Shown here one piece after another: positions 8,772 through 15,533 of a stretch of DNA of 64,000 bases. Origin of the DNA: Desulfuromonas sp. (GTDB lineage: Bacteria > Desulfobacterota > Desulfuromonadia > Desulfuromonadales > Geopsychrobacteraceae); assembly GCA_002869695.1 (NCBI GenBank), contig PKUD01000087.1, forward strand, positions 1-64,000, in the 5' to 3' direction. Position 1 is the stretch's first letter, and every line of letters starts with the position of its first letter. Both the position numbers and the translations under genes were made by a program. Under the pieces are notes generated by a model. It saw only the letters and a list, made by a program, of their open reading frames with translations. It was not told where the DNA came from and did not search any database.

Positions 8772-9719
8772 TTAGTTTGTTATGCCGGGATCAATCCGCC
8801 GTATACGTTCATTGCCGCCAATGTCCATTTTGAAAGTATCGTCGAGTATTGCTTCGGGACATACTGTTGTGCACGTCAAACAGAAAATGCATTCGGTGGA
8901 GAGTACCCTTTCACCATTCATTACGTATTCCATGACATTGATGTCCATTGGACATGCCTTAGTACATGCACCGCACTGGGAACAGTTCTCCTTGCTCCCC
9001 TCAATTTTGAGAAAAGCGAACCTTGATGTGACTTTTAGTATTACGGTTATAGGACAAAGATATTTACAAAAAGCCCTATTATCTTTGAGCATAAAGGCAA
9101 GAAAAAATGCCGAGACAAAATAAAATGTATTCCCGGCAGCAAGCCATGCCAACTCTAATTTGCTCATTGGGATAGGGCGATATTGGATAACGAACCAGAA
9201 TAAAAGGACTAATAAAAGGCTAAACCCAAAATGGACATACCTCAAAAGCTCCCATTTTTCGGTTAATCTACCCGCTTTGTTCCTTTTATAGGGTAAAAAG
9301 TCGAGAGCCATGGCAGTCCAGCAAGCCCAGCCACAAAAGCCTCTTCCAAACAGAATCGGTCCTAAAATTTTTGCGGCCAAATAATGAAGAACAGAACCAG
9401 CGAAATATCCAGAGAGAAGGTAAAAAAAGAAACCCTCAAGCTGCATATTTTCTAGTTTGATTATCCCCAAAAAACCCAACATGTAGATTCCAATGAGCAG
9501 TTGGGCAAAGCGCCTGCCGGTAGATTTCAATTTTCTTGGAAGCAATATATATAGGCCGATTCCAAAACCAACAGCAGTTCCAATGTACCCAAAATTGAAC
9601 AAATAAAATATGTTTCCATTTGCTCGCCATAAAAAAATGGCGAGGACCCAAAATGAAAGAAAGATGATTAAGGGGACTTTGAGTTGATTTAACCTGAATA
9701 CCTTGTTATTGGCGTTCAA
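8772..9719 (-). CDS. NapH/MauN-type membrane polyferredoxin
   Basis: This 315-residue membrane protein has about six hydrophobic segments, two cysteine pairs at the membrane edge (GFCGWACW and FCKYLCP), and a C-terminal domain with two 4Fe-4S motifs (CSQCGACTKACP and CIFCLTCTTVCP). This is the NapH/CcoG-like layout, proteins that pass electrons between the quinone pool or cytoplasm and redox partners. The start is TTG with AAGGTG upstream. The gene is markedly more AT-rich than the flanking core genes and has no redox partner nearby, which suggests acquisition. The partner reductase cannot be named. Confidence 0.85.
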   Translation of the reverse strand: MNANNKVFRLNQLKVPLIIFLSFWVLAIFLWRANGNIFYLFNFGYIGTAVGFGIGLYILLPRKLKSTGRRFAQLLIGIYMLGFLGIIKLENMQLEGFFFYLLSGYFAGSVLHYLAAKILGPILFGRGFCGWACWTAMALDFLPYKRNKAGRLTEKWELLRYVHFGFSLLLVLLFWFVIQYRPIPMSKLELAWLAAGNTFYFVSAFFLAFMLKDNRAFCKYLCPITVILKVTSRFAFLKIEGSKENCSQCGACTKACPMDINVMEYVMNGERVLSTECIFCLTCTTVCPEAILDDTFKMDIGGNERIRRIDPGITN

Positions 9720-9952
9720 AATGACACCTTATGTTGGCATAGAACCGCATCTGCGCTTTGGGACATGGAGAATATGTTCTGAAGGTTGCCCTGTACCGAC
9801 AGGAAAAAGGATAACAGGGTAAGCATTTTTGGCAATTCTCGATCAAAGGAACAGAGGGCGTAAATCCTCACGGAAGCGCTTCAGAAAAGAGAACTCTCAG
9901 CTCTTTTTACTCTTGCTAGGGGTATGGTTTTGAAGTCTCAGAGATCGTGATT

Positions 9953-9981
9953 AAAAGGAGCCCCGACTAACGCCAGGGCTC
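9953..9981 (-). terminator. intrinsic terminator of rsgA
   Basis: On the minus strand GAGCCC and GGGCTC form a stem around a 12-base loop, followed by CTTTTAA. It lies directly after the rsgA stop. Confidence 0.75.
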
Positions 9982-9993
9982 ACATTTTTGTCG

Positions 9994-11061
9994 TCAGGCT
10001 CCACCACGCTCCTTGTGCCGGACAGCAGAGGCACTCCTGCATAACTTGCCGAAAGTCCGCTCCCGTCGGCGCCTTTCAGCAATGGATTCCGTATTGCGTT
10101 CCTGCTCTGTTTTGAGCTTCTGATAGTTGGCGAATCGTCTTGGGTCGATATCTCCCCGTTGGATGGCTGATTTTACTGCGCAGCCGTCCTCGCTTTGGTG
10201 TTGACAGTCATTGTAGCGACAACTCGTTGCGAGTTCTTCAATCTCTTCAAACAGGACAGAAACACCACTGGCACACTCACTGAGCTGCAGTTCGCGCATG
10301 CCCGGGTTGTCGATGAGGAGGGCTCCTCCCGGGAACATGTGCAGGCTTCTGGAGGTTGTTGTGTGGCGGCCCCTGGCATCATCCTCGCGAATCGCATTGG
10401 TCTTCTGGGCGACGGCACCACAAAGAGTGTTGACCAGTGTTGATTTACCTACGCCAGAAGATCCTACCAGGGCGATGGTCTGGCCAGCACCGCACCATGA
10501 ATGCAGTACCTCGACGGAGGACGGCTCCAGGGCATTGACCGTTTCAATCGCCCAATTGGAATTTATGCCTTGCGCTTGTTGGCGATAGTCAGAGACATGA
10601 TCGCTCAAATCTGACTTGGTCAGAACCAGTACCGGGTTCACTCCGGCTTCCAGTGCAAGCGCCAGATAGCGTTCCAGACGTGACAGATTGAAGTCCTGAT
10701 TACACGACGTAACGATAAACAGGGTATCGACGTTGGACGCGATCAGTTGCAGTCTGGCGTCATTCCCGGCAGCTCTGCGCCGGAACAGGCTTTTGCGCTC
10801 CAGCATTTTTTGCAGCTGACCGGTTGCGGAATCGATCAGCAACCAGTCACCGACCGTGGGAAGTTCTTCAGGATCTCGTAAATGCCAGGCTCCCGGCAGG
10901 GTAATCTGCTGCTGTCCATGCACGCTGGCAATATCTATACTGTTTCGGTAAACAGCAAAAACACGAGCGGGAAACGTCGATTCCCACTCTTCAAGGCTCA
11001 GTTGTTGTTGAAAAAAGTGGCTCCACCCCAGTTGGGGCAGAGAGTAATATGTATTTGACAT
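9994..11061 (-). CDS. rsgA: RsgA/YjeQ-type ribosome-associated GTPase
   Basis: This 355-residue circularly permuted GTPase has an N-terminal OB-fold (about 30-105) and G motifs in permuted order: TKSD (G4, about 147), GSSGVGKS (G1, about 200) and DNPGM (G3, about 250). The C-terminal zinc knuckle is C-x4-C-x-H-x5-C (CRYNDC...C). RsgA proteins act in late maturation of the 30S subunit. The ATG at 11061 was chosen because AAGGGGG precedes it; an ATG at 11097 has no ribosome site. The gene sits in the accessory block behind an elaborate leader, so it may be a second copy. Whether another rsgA exists cannot be seen here. Confidence 0.92.
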   Translation of the reverse strand: MSNTYYSLPQLGWSHFFQQQLSLEEWESTFPARVFAVYRNSIDIASVHGQQQITLPGAWHLRDPEELPTVGDWLLIDSATGQLQKMLERKSLFRRRAAGNDARLQLIASNVDTLFIVTSCNQDFNLSRLERYLALALEAGVNPVLVLTKSDLSDHVSDYRQQAQGINSNWAIETVNALEPSSVEVLHSWCGAGQTIALVGSSGVGKSTLVNTLCGAVAQKTNAIREDDARGRHTTTSRSLHMFPGGALLIDNPGMRELQLSECASGVSVLFEEIEELATSCRYNDCQHQSEDGCAVKSAIQRGDIDPRRFANYQKLKTEQERNTESIAERRRRERTFGKLCRSASAVRHKERGGA

Positions 11062-11225
11062 AGAAACCCCCTTCGGACGCTCTTGTCCGAAAAGCATTTT
11101 GGCCTGACATTGCCGTCAGGTAAATCTGGTTGGGTTTCTTATTTATCAGAGAAACCCGGCGCTATTGCCGGGCAAAGAGAGGGAATTAGGCGGGAAAAGG
11201 TTAAGCTCCCTGACCTCTCTTTGCC
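11062..11225 (-). promoter_or_regulatory. structured leader of rsgA with mutually exclusive hairpins
   Basis: Read on the minus strand the leader holds, in order: a 12-bp stem (GGCAAAGAGAGG at 11225-11214 with 11182-11171), a 6-bp stem (CCCGGC/GCCGGG, 11172-11155), an 8-bp stem (GGGTTTCT/AGAAACCC, 11157-11132), a 6-bp stem (11120-11103) and a 7-bp stem (11091-11072). GGGTTTCT occurs again at 11069-11062, directly between the ribosome site and the rsgA ATG, so AGAAACCC at 11139-11132 can pair with either copy. The second stem overlaps both the first and the third. This is the geometry of a translational attenuator. The pairings are seen in the sequence; the function is inferred. Confidence 0.55.
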
Positions 11226-11251
11226 TTTTTACGCGGGATTACAAGCTCCAT
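11201..11251 (-). CDS. possible 16-residue leader peptide upstream of rsgA
   Basis: An open frame MELVIPRKKAKRGQGA begins at ATG 11251 with a near-perfect ribosome site (AGAAAGGAG, five bases before) and ends in TAA. The left arm of the first leader hairpin lies inside codons 9-13 (KAKRG), so a ribosome on this frame would prevent that hairpin from forming. The peptide is strongly basic. It resembles leader peptides in arrangement only; I recognise no family. Confidence 0.45.
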   Translation of the reverse strand: MELVIPRKKAKRGQGA

Positions 11252-11361
11252 AAATTCTCCTTTCTTGGTATTTTTTATGTGTGGAAATTATCAGCAGGGC
11301 AATCGTCCGTCAAGGTGTGATTAGAGGCAAGATTCAAACAGGCATACCGTTTCAAATATCG

Positions 11362-12024
11362 TTACTTTTGGTAAGAGGCGAAGAAATGTGGGACCGGTGG
11401 GTCTTGTGTGTCGTCATAAGATTCGAAACTTTTTTCGTTTAAGCCACATCGCACAAAGCCATCTATTTCCTCTTTGTCGAGAGGAAGTGGAATGTCATCT
11501 TCTTGTTCTCCCTTGAGACGACTTCTGCATGAGACAAGAATATATCCCTTTGGTGCAAGCAGTGAGATCATAGCATCTCGTGCTTGTACTCTATACTTAC
11601 CGGGTAATACTTGAATTGTGTTGCATTCATATACCAAGTCAAAGTTTTCAGCCCAGTGTGATGGATAATCAAAAAGATCAGCGACAAGATAGTTGACCGT
11701 GGTCTCTGGATAGCGATCCTTACAAAGGCGTATCGCTTCCGGTGATATGTCAAAAGCGGTCACATCATACCCCTCGTCACTCAAAGCTTCAGCATCATCA
11801 CCAACTCCACATCCAACAACAATGGCACTGCAACCTGGCTGCTGCGAGCAACTATTTTTCAACCAGCTTAAAAGGTAAGGGTTCGGCTCAAGGTCTGCCC
11901 AGAAAACGGCTTTATAGTTCCCCTGCGCATCCGTGTAGATACTGTCAAACCATCCCATTGGATCGTCTCGCTCCTGGTAGGCTTTGACCATATTTTTGTA
12001 TGCAATCGGATCAAACTCTTTCAT
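11362..12024 (-). CDS. class I SAM-dependent methyltransferase
   Basis: This 220-residue protein has the Rossmann-like methyltransferase core: motif I IVVGCGVGDDAEAL (about residue 60), the acidic end of strand 2 in VTAFDIS, then LVADLFDYP and the post-motif strand. An N-terminal tryptophan-containing region (MGWFDSIY) could form the substrate lid. The nearest look is small-molecule methyltransferases of the thiopurine type, but the substrate is unknown. ATG 12024 was chosen because AAGGA lies five bases before it; ATG 12030 and TTG 12045 are in the same frame. It lies in the minus-strand accessory block. Confidence 0.8.
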   Translation of the reverse strand: MKEFDPIAYKNMVKAYQERDDPMGWFDSIYTDAQGNYKAVFWADLEPNPYLLSWLKNSCSQQPGCSAIVVGCGVGDDAEALSDEGYDVTAFDISPEAIRLCKDRYPETTVNYLVADLFDYPSHWAENFDLVYECNTIQVLPGKYRVQARDAMISLLAPKGYILVSCRSRLKGEQEDDIPLPLDKEEIDGFVRCGLNEKSFESYDDTQDPPVPHFFASYQK

Positions 12025-12104
12025 GCTCATCCTTATTTGTGACAATCAGAACGGAGAATATCCAAGCTACCTTAATATCTAGATTAGCTATTTTCACCGT
12101 TTTA

Positions 12105-12374
12105 TCATAAAGCGACTGATAGAATAGCAAGTAAAAAGGCTAAAACGGCAACAACTAATGCTATTGAAAGTTTACTTTTCAACTGTACCAATCTGGAAAT
12201 GTATGGCGTTGGTGGATTTTTACGAAAGACCTTAAATTCCTCACTATGGCCACGAAATAGTGGCTGTGATTTGCCTCCAGCACTTATAAATTCTGTCCTG
12301 ATCCTTATCGAGATTAAATAGACAAGTACCCCTAATAAGATTATTAAAAAAAGTGTAAGTCTCAGGAAGAGCAT
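12105..12374 (-). CDS. small two-helix membrane protein
   Basis: This 89-residue protein has a hydrophobic segment at each end (about 3-22 and 68-88) and a polar basic middle containing FRGHSEEFKVFRKNPP. No family is recognised. It begins just after the attC-like repeat at 12409-12470 on the same strand, the usual place for the gene of an integron cassette. No attC is visible after its stop. Expression is unproven. Confidence 0.5.
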   Translation of the reverse strand: MLFLRLTLFLIILLGVLVYLISIRIRTEFISAGGKSQPLFRGHSEEFKVFRKNPPTPYISRLVQLKSKLSIALVVAVLAFLLAILSVAL

Positions 12375-12408
12375 GGCAAATGATAAATCCTTCTGATTTT
12401 ATTATTAC

Positions 12409-12470
12409 GACAACTAACGTGAAGTTGAGCGGCGAGCGTCAACGAGTCCTTCTCGAACGCCTTGTTCGTC
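12409..12470 (-). repeat. attC-like integron recombination site, degenerate
   Basis: Read on the minus strand: R'' GACGAAC (12470-12464), spacer AAGGC, L'' GTTCGAG (12458-12452), a central imperfect palindrome, L' CTCAAC (12429-12424), spacer TTCAC, then R' beginning GTTAG (12418). L'' pairs with L' apart from one extra base, and both spacers are exactly five bases, which is the structural hallmark of attC. The outer R boxes depart from RYYYAAC/GTTRRRY at one to two positions, so the site is probably decayed. It separates the serine hydrolase gene from the small membrane protein gene. Confidence 0.6.
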
Positions 12471-12576
12471 TTTATTCTCTGTATCCTCTGTAGCGGACCC
12501 TTAGAAGCAGTTCTACGCCGCAGATGGTCTTCATAAACTCTCGCTTTACGTGTTGCATGCGCAAAAGCACCGTGTA

Positions 12577-13914
12577 TTACTTTGTCATCAGGTAATCGGC
12601 GACCGCCTGATAGGCAGGTAGCGACGTTGGATCGATAAGCGCGTTTTTCGGCTTCGGATAAGAAGCGAGCCGCACCAGCACCATTTCGGCGGTCGGATCA
12701 ACATAGATCGTCTGGCCATAGACGCCTCGAGCAGCGAAGGCACCATTCTTGTTGTGCAACACCCAGAACATGGAGCGGTAGCTGCCGCCCTCAAGGGTAT
12801 CATAGCCAGCCTTGACAAATGCGTCACGGTCCCCGCCCTGGCGGATGCTCTCCACCACTTTAGCCGGGAACACGCGTTTGCCGTTGATCACGCCTTCGTT
12901 CAGCAACAGCAGACCCATCCGCCCGAGATCGCGCAATCCGGCCGACATACCGCCACCGGCGAAAGGCGTACCGGCAGCATCGACAGAGAAGTAGGCGCTT
13001 TGCTCGGCGCCCATCCGGCGCCACAGCATCTCGGACAACGCCTCGTGGTAGCGCATCCCGGTCACGCGTGCGACGATCCAGGCCAGCACATCCGTGTTTA
13101 TCGTCTTGTAACCAAAGGCCTTACCGTGTTTACCGTCCTGCTTGACGGTCAGTAGATAATCAAGATAGCCGACAGGGCCCTGATAGCTCTTGGGTTTGGG
13201 CAGCGGATTACCGGCTGCGGAATAGATCCAGATATCGGCTTTGGGATCATCGTAGTTCTCGTCAAAGACCACGGCGGTCGTCATGTCCATGACCTGTCGC
13301 ACAGTCGCATTACCGAAAGCCGTTTTGGCCAGTTCGGGAAGATAGTCAATGACTGGCGCGGTGTCATCCAGCCGCCCCTCGGCGATCAGGATCTCTGCCA
13401 GCATGCCGACCGTTGATTTGGTCATCGACATGATGGCGTGTTTGCCTTGCTCGGTCAGGCAACCCGAATACCATTCATAGACTACACGGCCCTTGTGAAG
13501 AACCAGCATGCCGTCTGTGTAATTGGTGGCAAGCGACGCTTTCCAGGTCATCTCCTGGTCACTGCCCATCGGCGTGAAGGTCAGCGCGTCGATCTCGGCA
13601 CGGCTATCGGCAAATTCATGATGCGGCACATAATCCAGCGGCACTGGCGCCCCGAGGCCACGACTGACTTCGATGGTTGGAAGCAGATCGCGGATATTAC
13701 AGACTGTCCAGCGCAATTTTGGAAAGTTGAAGAAGTCGCCCGCGGCGATGGTAATGCGCGCATCCGGGGATGGTGGAACGCCTTGCATCCAACCCATGTT
13801 TCTCGGGTCTGAATTTTCAGCTGTCCATTCTCCAGGACCTTCTGCAAGAGCCATGCAATACGCACATAAAACCAGAGCCGAACAGAAAAATGCGATGGTA
13901 AAATAATTTCTCAT
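12577..13914 (-). CDS. exported serine hydrolase, class C beta-lactamase fold
   Basis: This 445-residue protein has a signal peptide (MRNYFTIAFFCSALVLCAYC, cleavage after about residue 25) and the penicillin-recognising hydrolase fold. SMTK supplies the catalytic SxxK Ser and Lys, and GYKTINTDVLAWI supplies the conserved Tyr region. Similarity of layout is to NylB/EstB-type esterases and amidases (6-aminohexanoate-dimer hydrolase family) rather than true beta-lactamases. ATG 13914 has GGGGGAG upstream; a GTG at 13929 is an alternative. It is flanked by attC-like sequence downstream and an integron-type core site upstream, as a cassette gene would be. The substrate is unknown. Confidence 0.85.
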   Translation of the reverse strand: MRNYFTIAFFCSALVLCAYCMALAEGPGEWTAENSDPRNMGWMQGVPPSPDARITIAAGDFFNFPKLRWTVCNIRDLLPTIEVSRGLGAPVPLDYVPHHEFADSRAEIDALTFTPMGSDQEMTWKASLATNYTDGMLVLHKGRVVYEWYSGCLTEQGKHAIMSMTKSTVGMLAEILIAEGRLDDTAPVIDYLPELAKTAFGNATVRQVMDMTTAVVFDENYDDPKADIWIYSAAGNPLPKPKSYQGPVGYLDYLLTVKQDGKHGKAFGYKTINTDVLAWIVARVTGMRYHEALSEMLWRRMGAEQSAYFSVDAAGTPFAGGGMSAGLRDLGRMGLLLLNEGVINGKRVFPAKVVESIRQGGDRDAFVKAGYDTLEGGSYRSMFWVLHNKNGAFAARGVYGQTIYVDPTAEMVLVRLASYPKPKNALIDPTSLPAYQAVADYLMTK

Positions 13915-13931
13915 TGTAATCTCCCCCACAA

Positions 13932-14040
13932 TGAAGAACGGACCAAGCTAGGCGGGCTGGTGCTGGTCATTTTCAAGTATCTAGAAACTGATACGCGAAC
14001 CACAGCCACACCACCCAGACCGCTTGAGCATCTGGTTAGG
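13932..14040 (-). repeat. possible decayed attC between two minus-strand genes
   Basis: On the minus strand a perfect R'' box GCCTAAC (14040-14034) begins directly after the stop of the 95-residue protein. A five-base spacer and GCTCAAGC follow. About 90 bases on, AGCTTGG, a short spacer and GTTCTTC resemble L' and a damaged R'. Only the left half is convincing. Confidence 0.35.
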
Positions 14041-14328
14041 CTACCTCCGGCTCCTTGGATCGATTGCCAATAGAATCCTTGGCAAGAAGTACCACCAAAT
14101 TGTTCCAATTACCCCATGTATAATATACAGGGTCCAAACGGATTTGAAGCCAACCGGTTTAGCTAAAAACACCAGCAAAGATACAGGAAAGTCAATCAAC
14201 CACCAAAAAATCCAATTTAACTGGTGTTGCGCTACCCCTGCTTGCGATTTCATAAAGACTAAGAAGCCTACGAATATAACGATATGAAATATGGCAAACC
14301 CCACGCAGTTTTTTTGTACAACATCCAT
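14041..14328 (-). CDS. small three-helix membrane protein
   Basis: This 95-residue protein has three hydrophobic stretches (about 8-26, 38-57 and 66-88), many Trp and Phe residues, and a basic C-terminus ending RSRR. I recognise no family. Its ATG lies a few bases after GTTAGGC (14340-14334) and its stop directly precedes GCCTAAC, so the gene is framed by the two integron core sequences, as expected for a single-gene cassette. It is AT-rich relative to the core genes. Confidence 0.55.
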   Translation of the reverse strand: MDVVQKNCVGFAIFHIVIFVGFLVFMKSQAGVAQHQLNWIFWWLIDFPVSLLVFLAKPVGFKSVWTLYIIHGVIGTIWWYFLPRILLAIDPRSRR

Positions 14329-14333
14329 TCGGA

Positions 14334-14340
14334 GCCTAAC
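14334..14340 (-). other. GTTAGGC core site ahead of cassette-like gene
   Basis: The minus strand reads GTTAGGC, a perfect GTTRRRY integron core, six bases before the ATG of the 95-residue protein. No clear partner arm lies upstream, so this is suggestive only. Confidence 0.35.
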
Positions 14341-14524
14341 GAGGTTAATATACAGAAAACTTTCCGTCTAAAATTTCCATTATACTACCTATAAATATCA
14401 CTTTTATCGATTTATGCTAAAAGGTTGGGGATACCTATAAGCTTAATTGAATCTGTATTTCCCACCAGATTTTGATCGCGCCCCTATCCTCCTTCTGTGA
14501 TTTTCATTGTCACGTTCCGCCATT

Positions 14525-14602
14525 TCACAGAATTGTGCCTGGACTGTAGTTTCGTAATTTCATCAGATTACGGACCTGCACCAGCAGTGTTGGTTTGTTC
14601 AT
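14525..14602 (-). pseudogene. truncated tyrosine recombinase (integron integrase/XerC-like N-terminus)
   Basis: A 25-codon frame with a good ribosome site (GAGGGAG before ATG 14602) contains LLVQVRNLMKLRNYSPGTI. This matches the start of the N-terminal core-binding domain of IntI/Xer-type recombinases (LLxQVRxxMRLRxYSxxT). It then hits TGA, and neither downstream frame continues the domain, so the gene is a remnant. It faces the cassette-like genes. Assignment to IntI rather than another integrase is uncertain because only the first helix remains. Confidence 0.5.
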
Positions 14603-14806
14603 AATTCTCCCTCTTTTATCAAAGAAAAAGCCCAACTACCCAAAAAGACATATAAAATTTCCATGATAAATGGATGAAACAATACCCCCACCAGAACCCC
14701 CTTAAGTTATCGAATTAAAGATGTTTTAATATTAACATCCTATCGTGCCTAAATAAGGTCCCGAATTTCAATTTTAAACGCACATTTATTTTCGCAAATT
14801 AAAATA

Positions 14807-14835
14807 TTGACAGAATCCATTAATTAATGTAAATT
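14807..14835 (+). promoter_or_regulatory. sigma70-type promoter of the rhodanese gene
   Basis: A perfect -35 TTGACA (14807-14812) and a -10 TAAATT (14830-14835) are separated by 17 bases, about 34 bases before the start codon and in a very AT-rich setting. Confidence 0.65.
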
Positions 14836-14868
14836 AAATTTATATAATTTATCTCAAAGGAGGTTCCC

Positions 14869-15432
14869 ATGAAGCAGTCCCTTATCAAAATGTTGCTCAT
14901 TGCCTTGAGTCTGACTCTGTTGACCACCCAGTCCTTTGCGCAGGAAGTTAACAAAGGGGAAATCCCGGCCGACCATCTGGCTAAGTCTCTGACAACACTC
15001 CCCTGGGGGGTGCAGGTGTGGGATATCGATATAGCCCTGGAAAAACTCGCTAAAGACGATAGCTGCGTTTGGATCGACACACGACCGGAAAGCTTTTTTG
15101 AAAAAGGGACATTGAGAAACGCAATCCTAAGCCCTTATGATAAAACCGGCAAAGAGGGCAATATGCTGACTGCAGATGTACTGGCTGAAACGATCAGTCA
15201 AGCCGGGAAGACAAAAGATAGCGCAACAGTCGTCTTTTTCTGTCAAGGGCCCAAATGTCACCGTAGCTACAATGCCAGCTATGTTGCCGTAAGCCAGTGG
15301 GGGTACGATCCTGCCAGGATTGCGTGGTTCCGCGATGGCTATCCGACGACACTGAAAAAAGTGTCTACAGATGCCAAGCTCAAGCGTCGGGCCAAAAGAT
15401 ACTTGAGTGACGCTGGTGTCGACAGCCTGTAA
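14869..15432 (+). CDS. exported rhodanese-domain protein
   Basis: This 187-residue protein has a signal peptide (about 1-24, cut after SFA) and one rhodanese-like domain. Asp in IDTRPES marks the usual DxR entry, and the catalytic cysteine loop is VVFFCQGPKCHRSYNA near residue 127. The second Cys in the loop (CxxxxC) is unusual for a sulfurtransferase. It is probably periplasmic, handling sulfane sulfur or acting as a binding domain. It has a strong ribosome site (AAAGGAGG) and its own sigma70 promoter. It precedes a chemoreceptor gene, but co-function is not evident. Confidence 0.82.
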   Translation: MKQSLIKMLLIALSLTLLTTQSFAQEVNKGEIPADHLAKSLTTLPWGVQVWDIDIALEKLAKDDSCVWIDTRPESFFEKGTLRNAILSPYDKTGKEGNMLTADVLAETISQAGKTKDSATVVFFCQGPKCHRSYNASYVAVSQWGYDPARIAWFRDGYPTTLKKVSTDAKLKRRAKRYLSDAGVDSL

Positions 15433-15533
15433 TAGTCTTGATTATCAACCTGAGATCAGCCGATGGATCAACGACTGATTGAGCTGCATTTGTAATTGTG
15501 ACGCAGATTCACCAGTCAGCGAGGGGCTTTCCC

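Larger units (their letters stand above)
14341..14868. other. AT-rich intergenic region
   Basis: This 528-base stretch has no intact gene. It holds the recombinase remnant at 14525-14602 and the promoter of the rhodanese gene at 14807-14835. The remainder is AT-rich sequence with stops in all frames. Confidence 0.7.

Noticed and set aside
11171-11230. Plus-strand intrinsic terminator (12-bp stem followed by TTTTT)
   Set aside because: No plus-strand gene or promoter precedes it, and the T run is simply the AAA AAG codons of the minus-strand leader peptide. The stem is better explained as part of the rsgA leader.
14341-14524. Continuation of the recombinase remnant in another frame after the stop
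   Set aside because: A 29-codon open stretch follows in a shifted frame (with AERDNENHRRR), but it shows no recombinase motif, so a simple frameshift is not supported.
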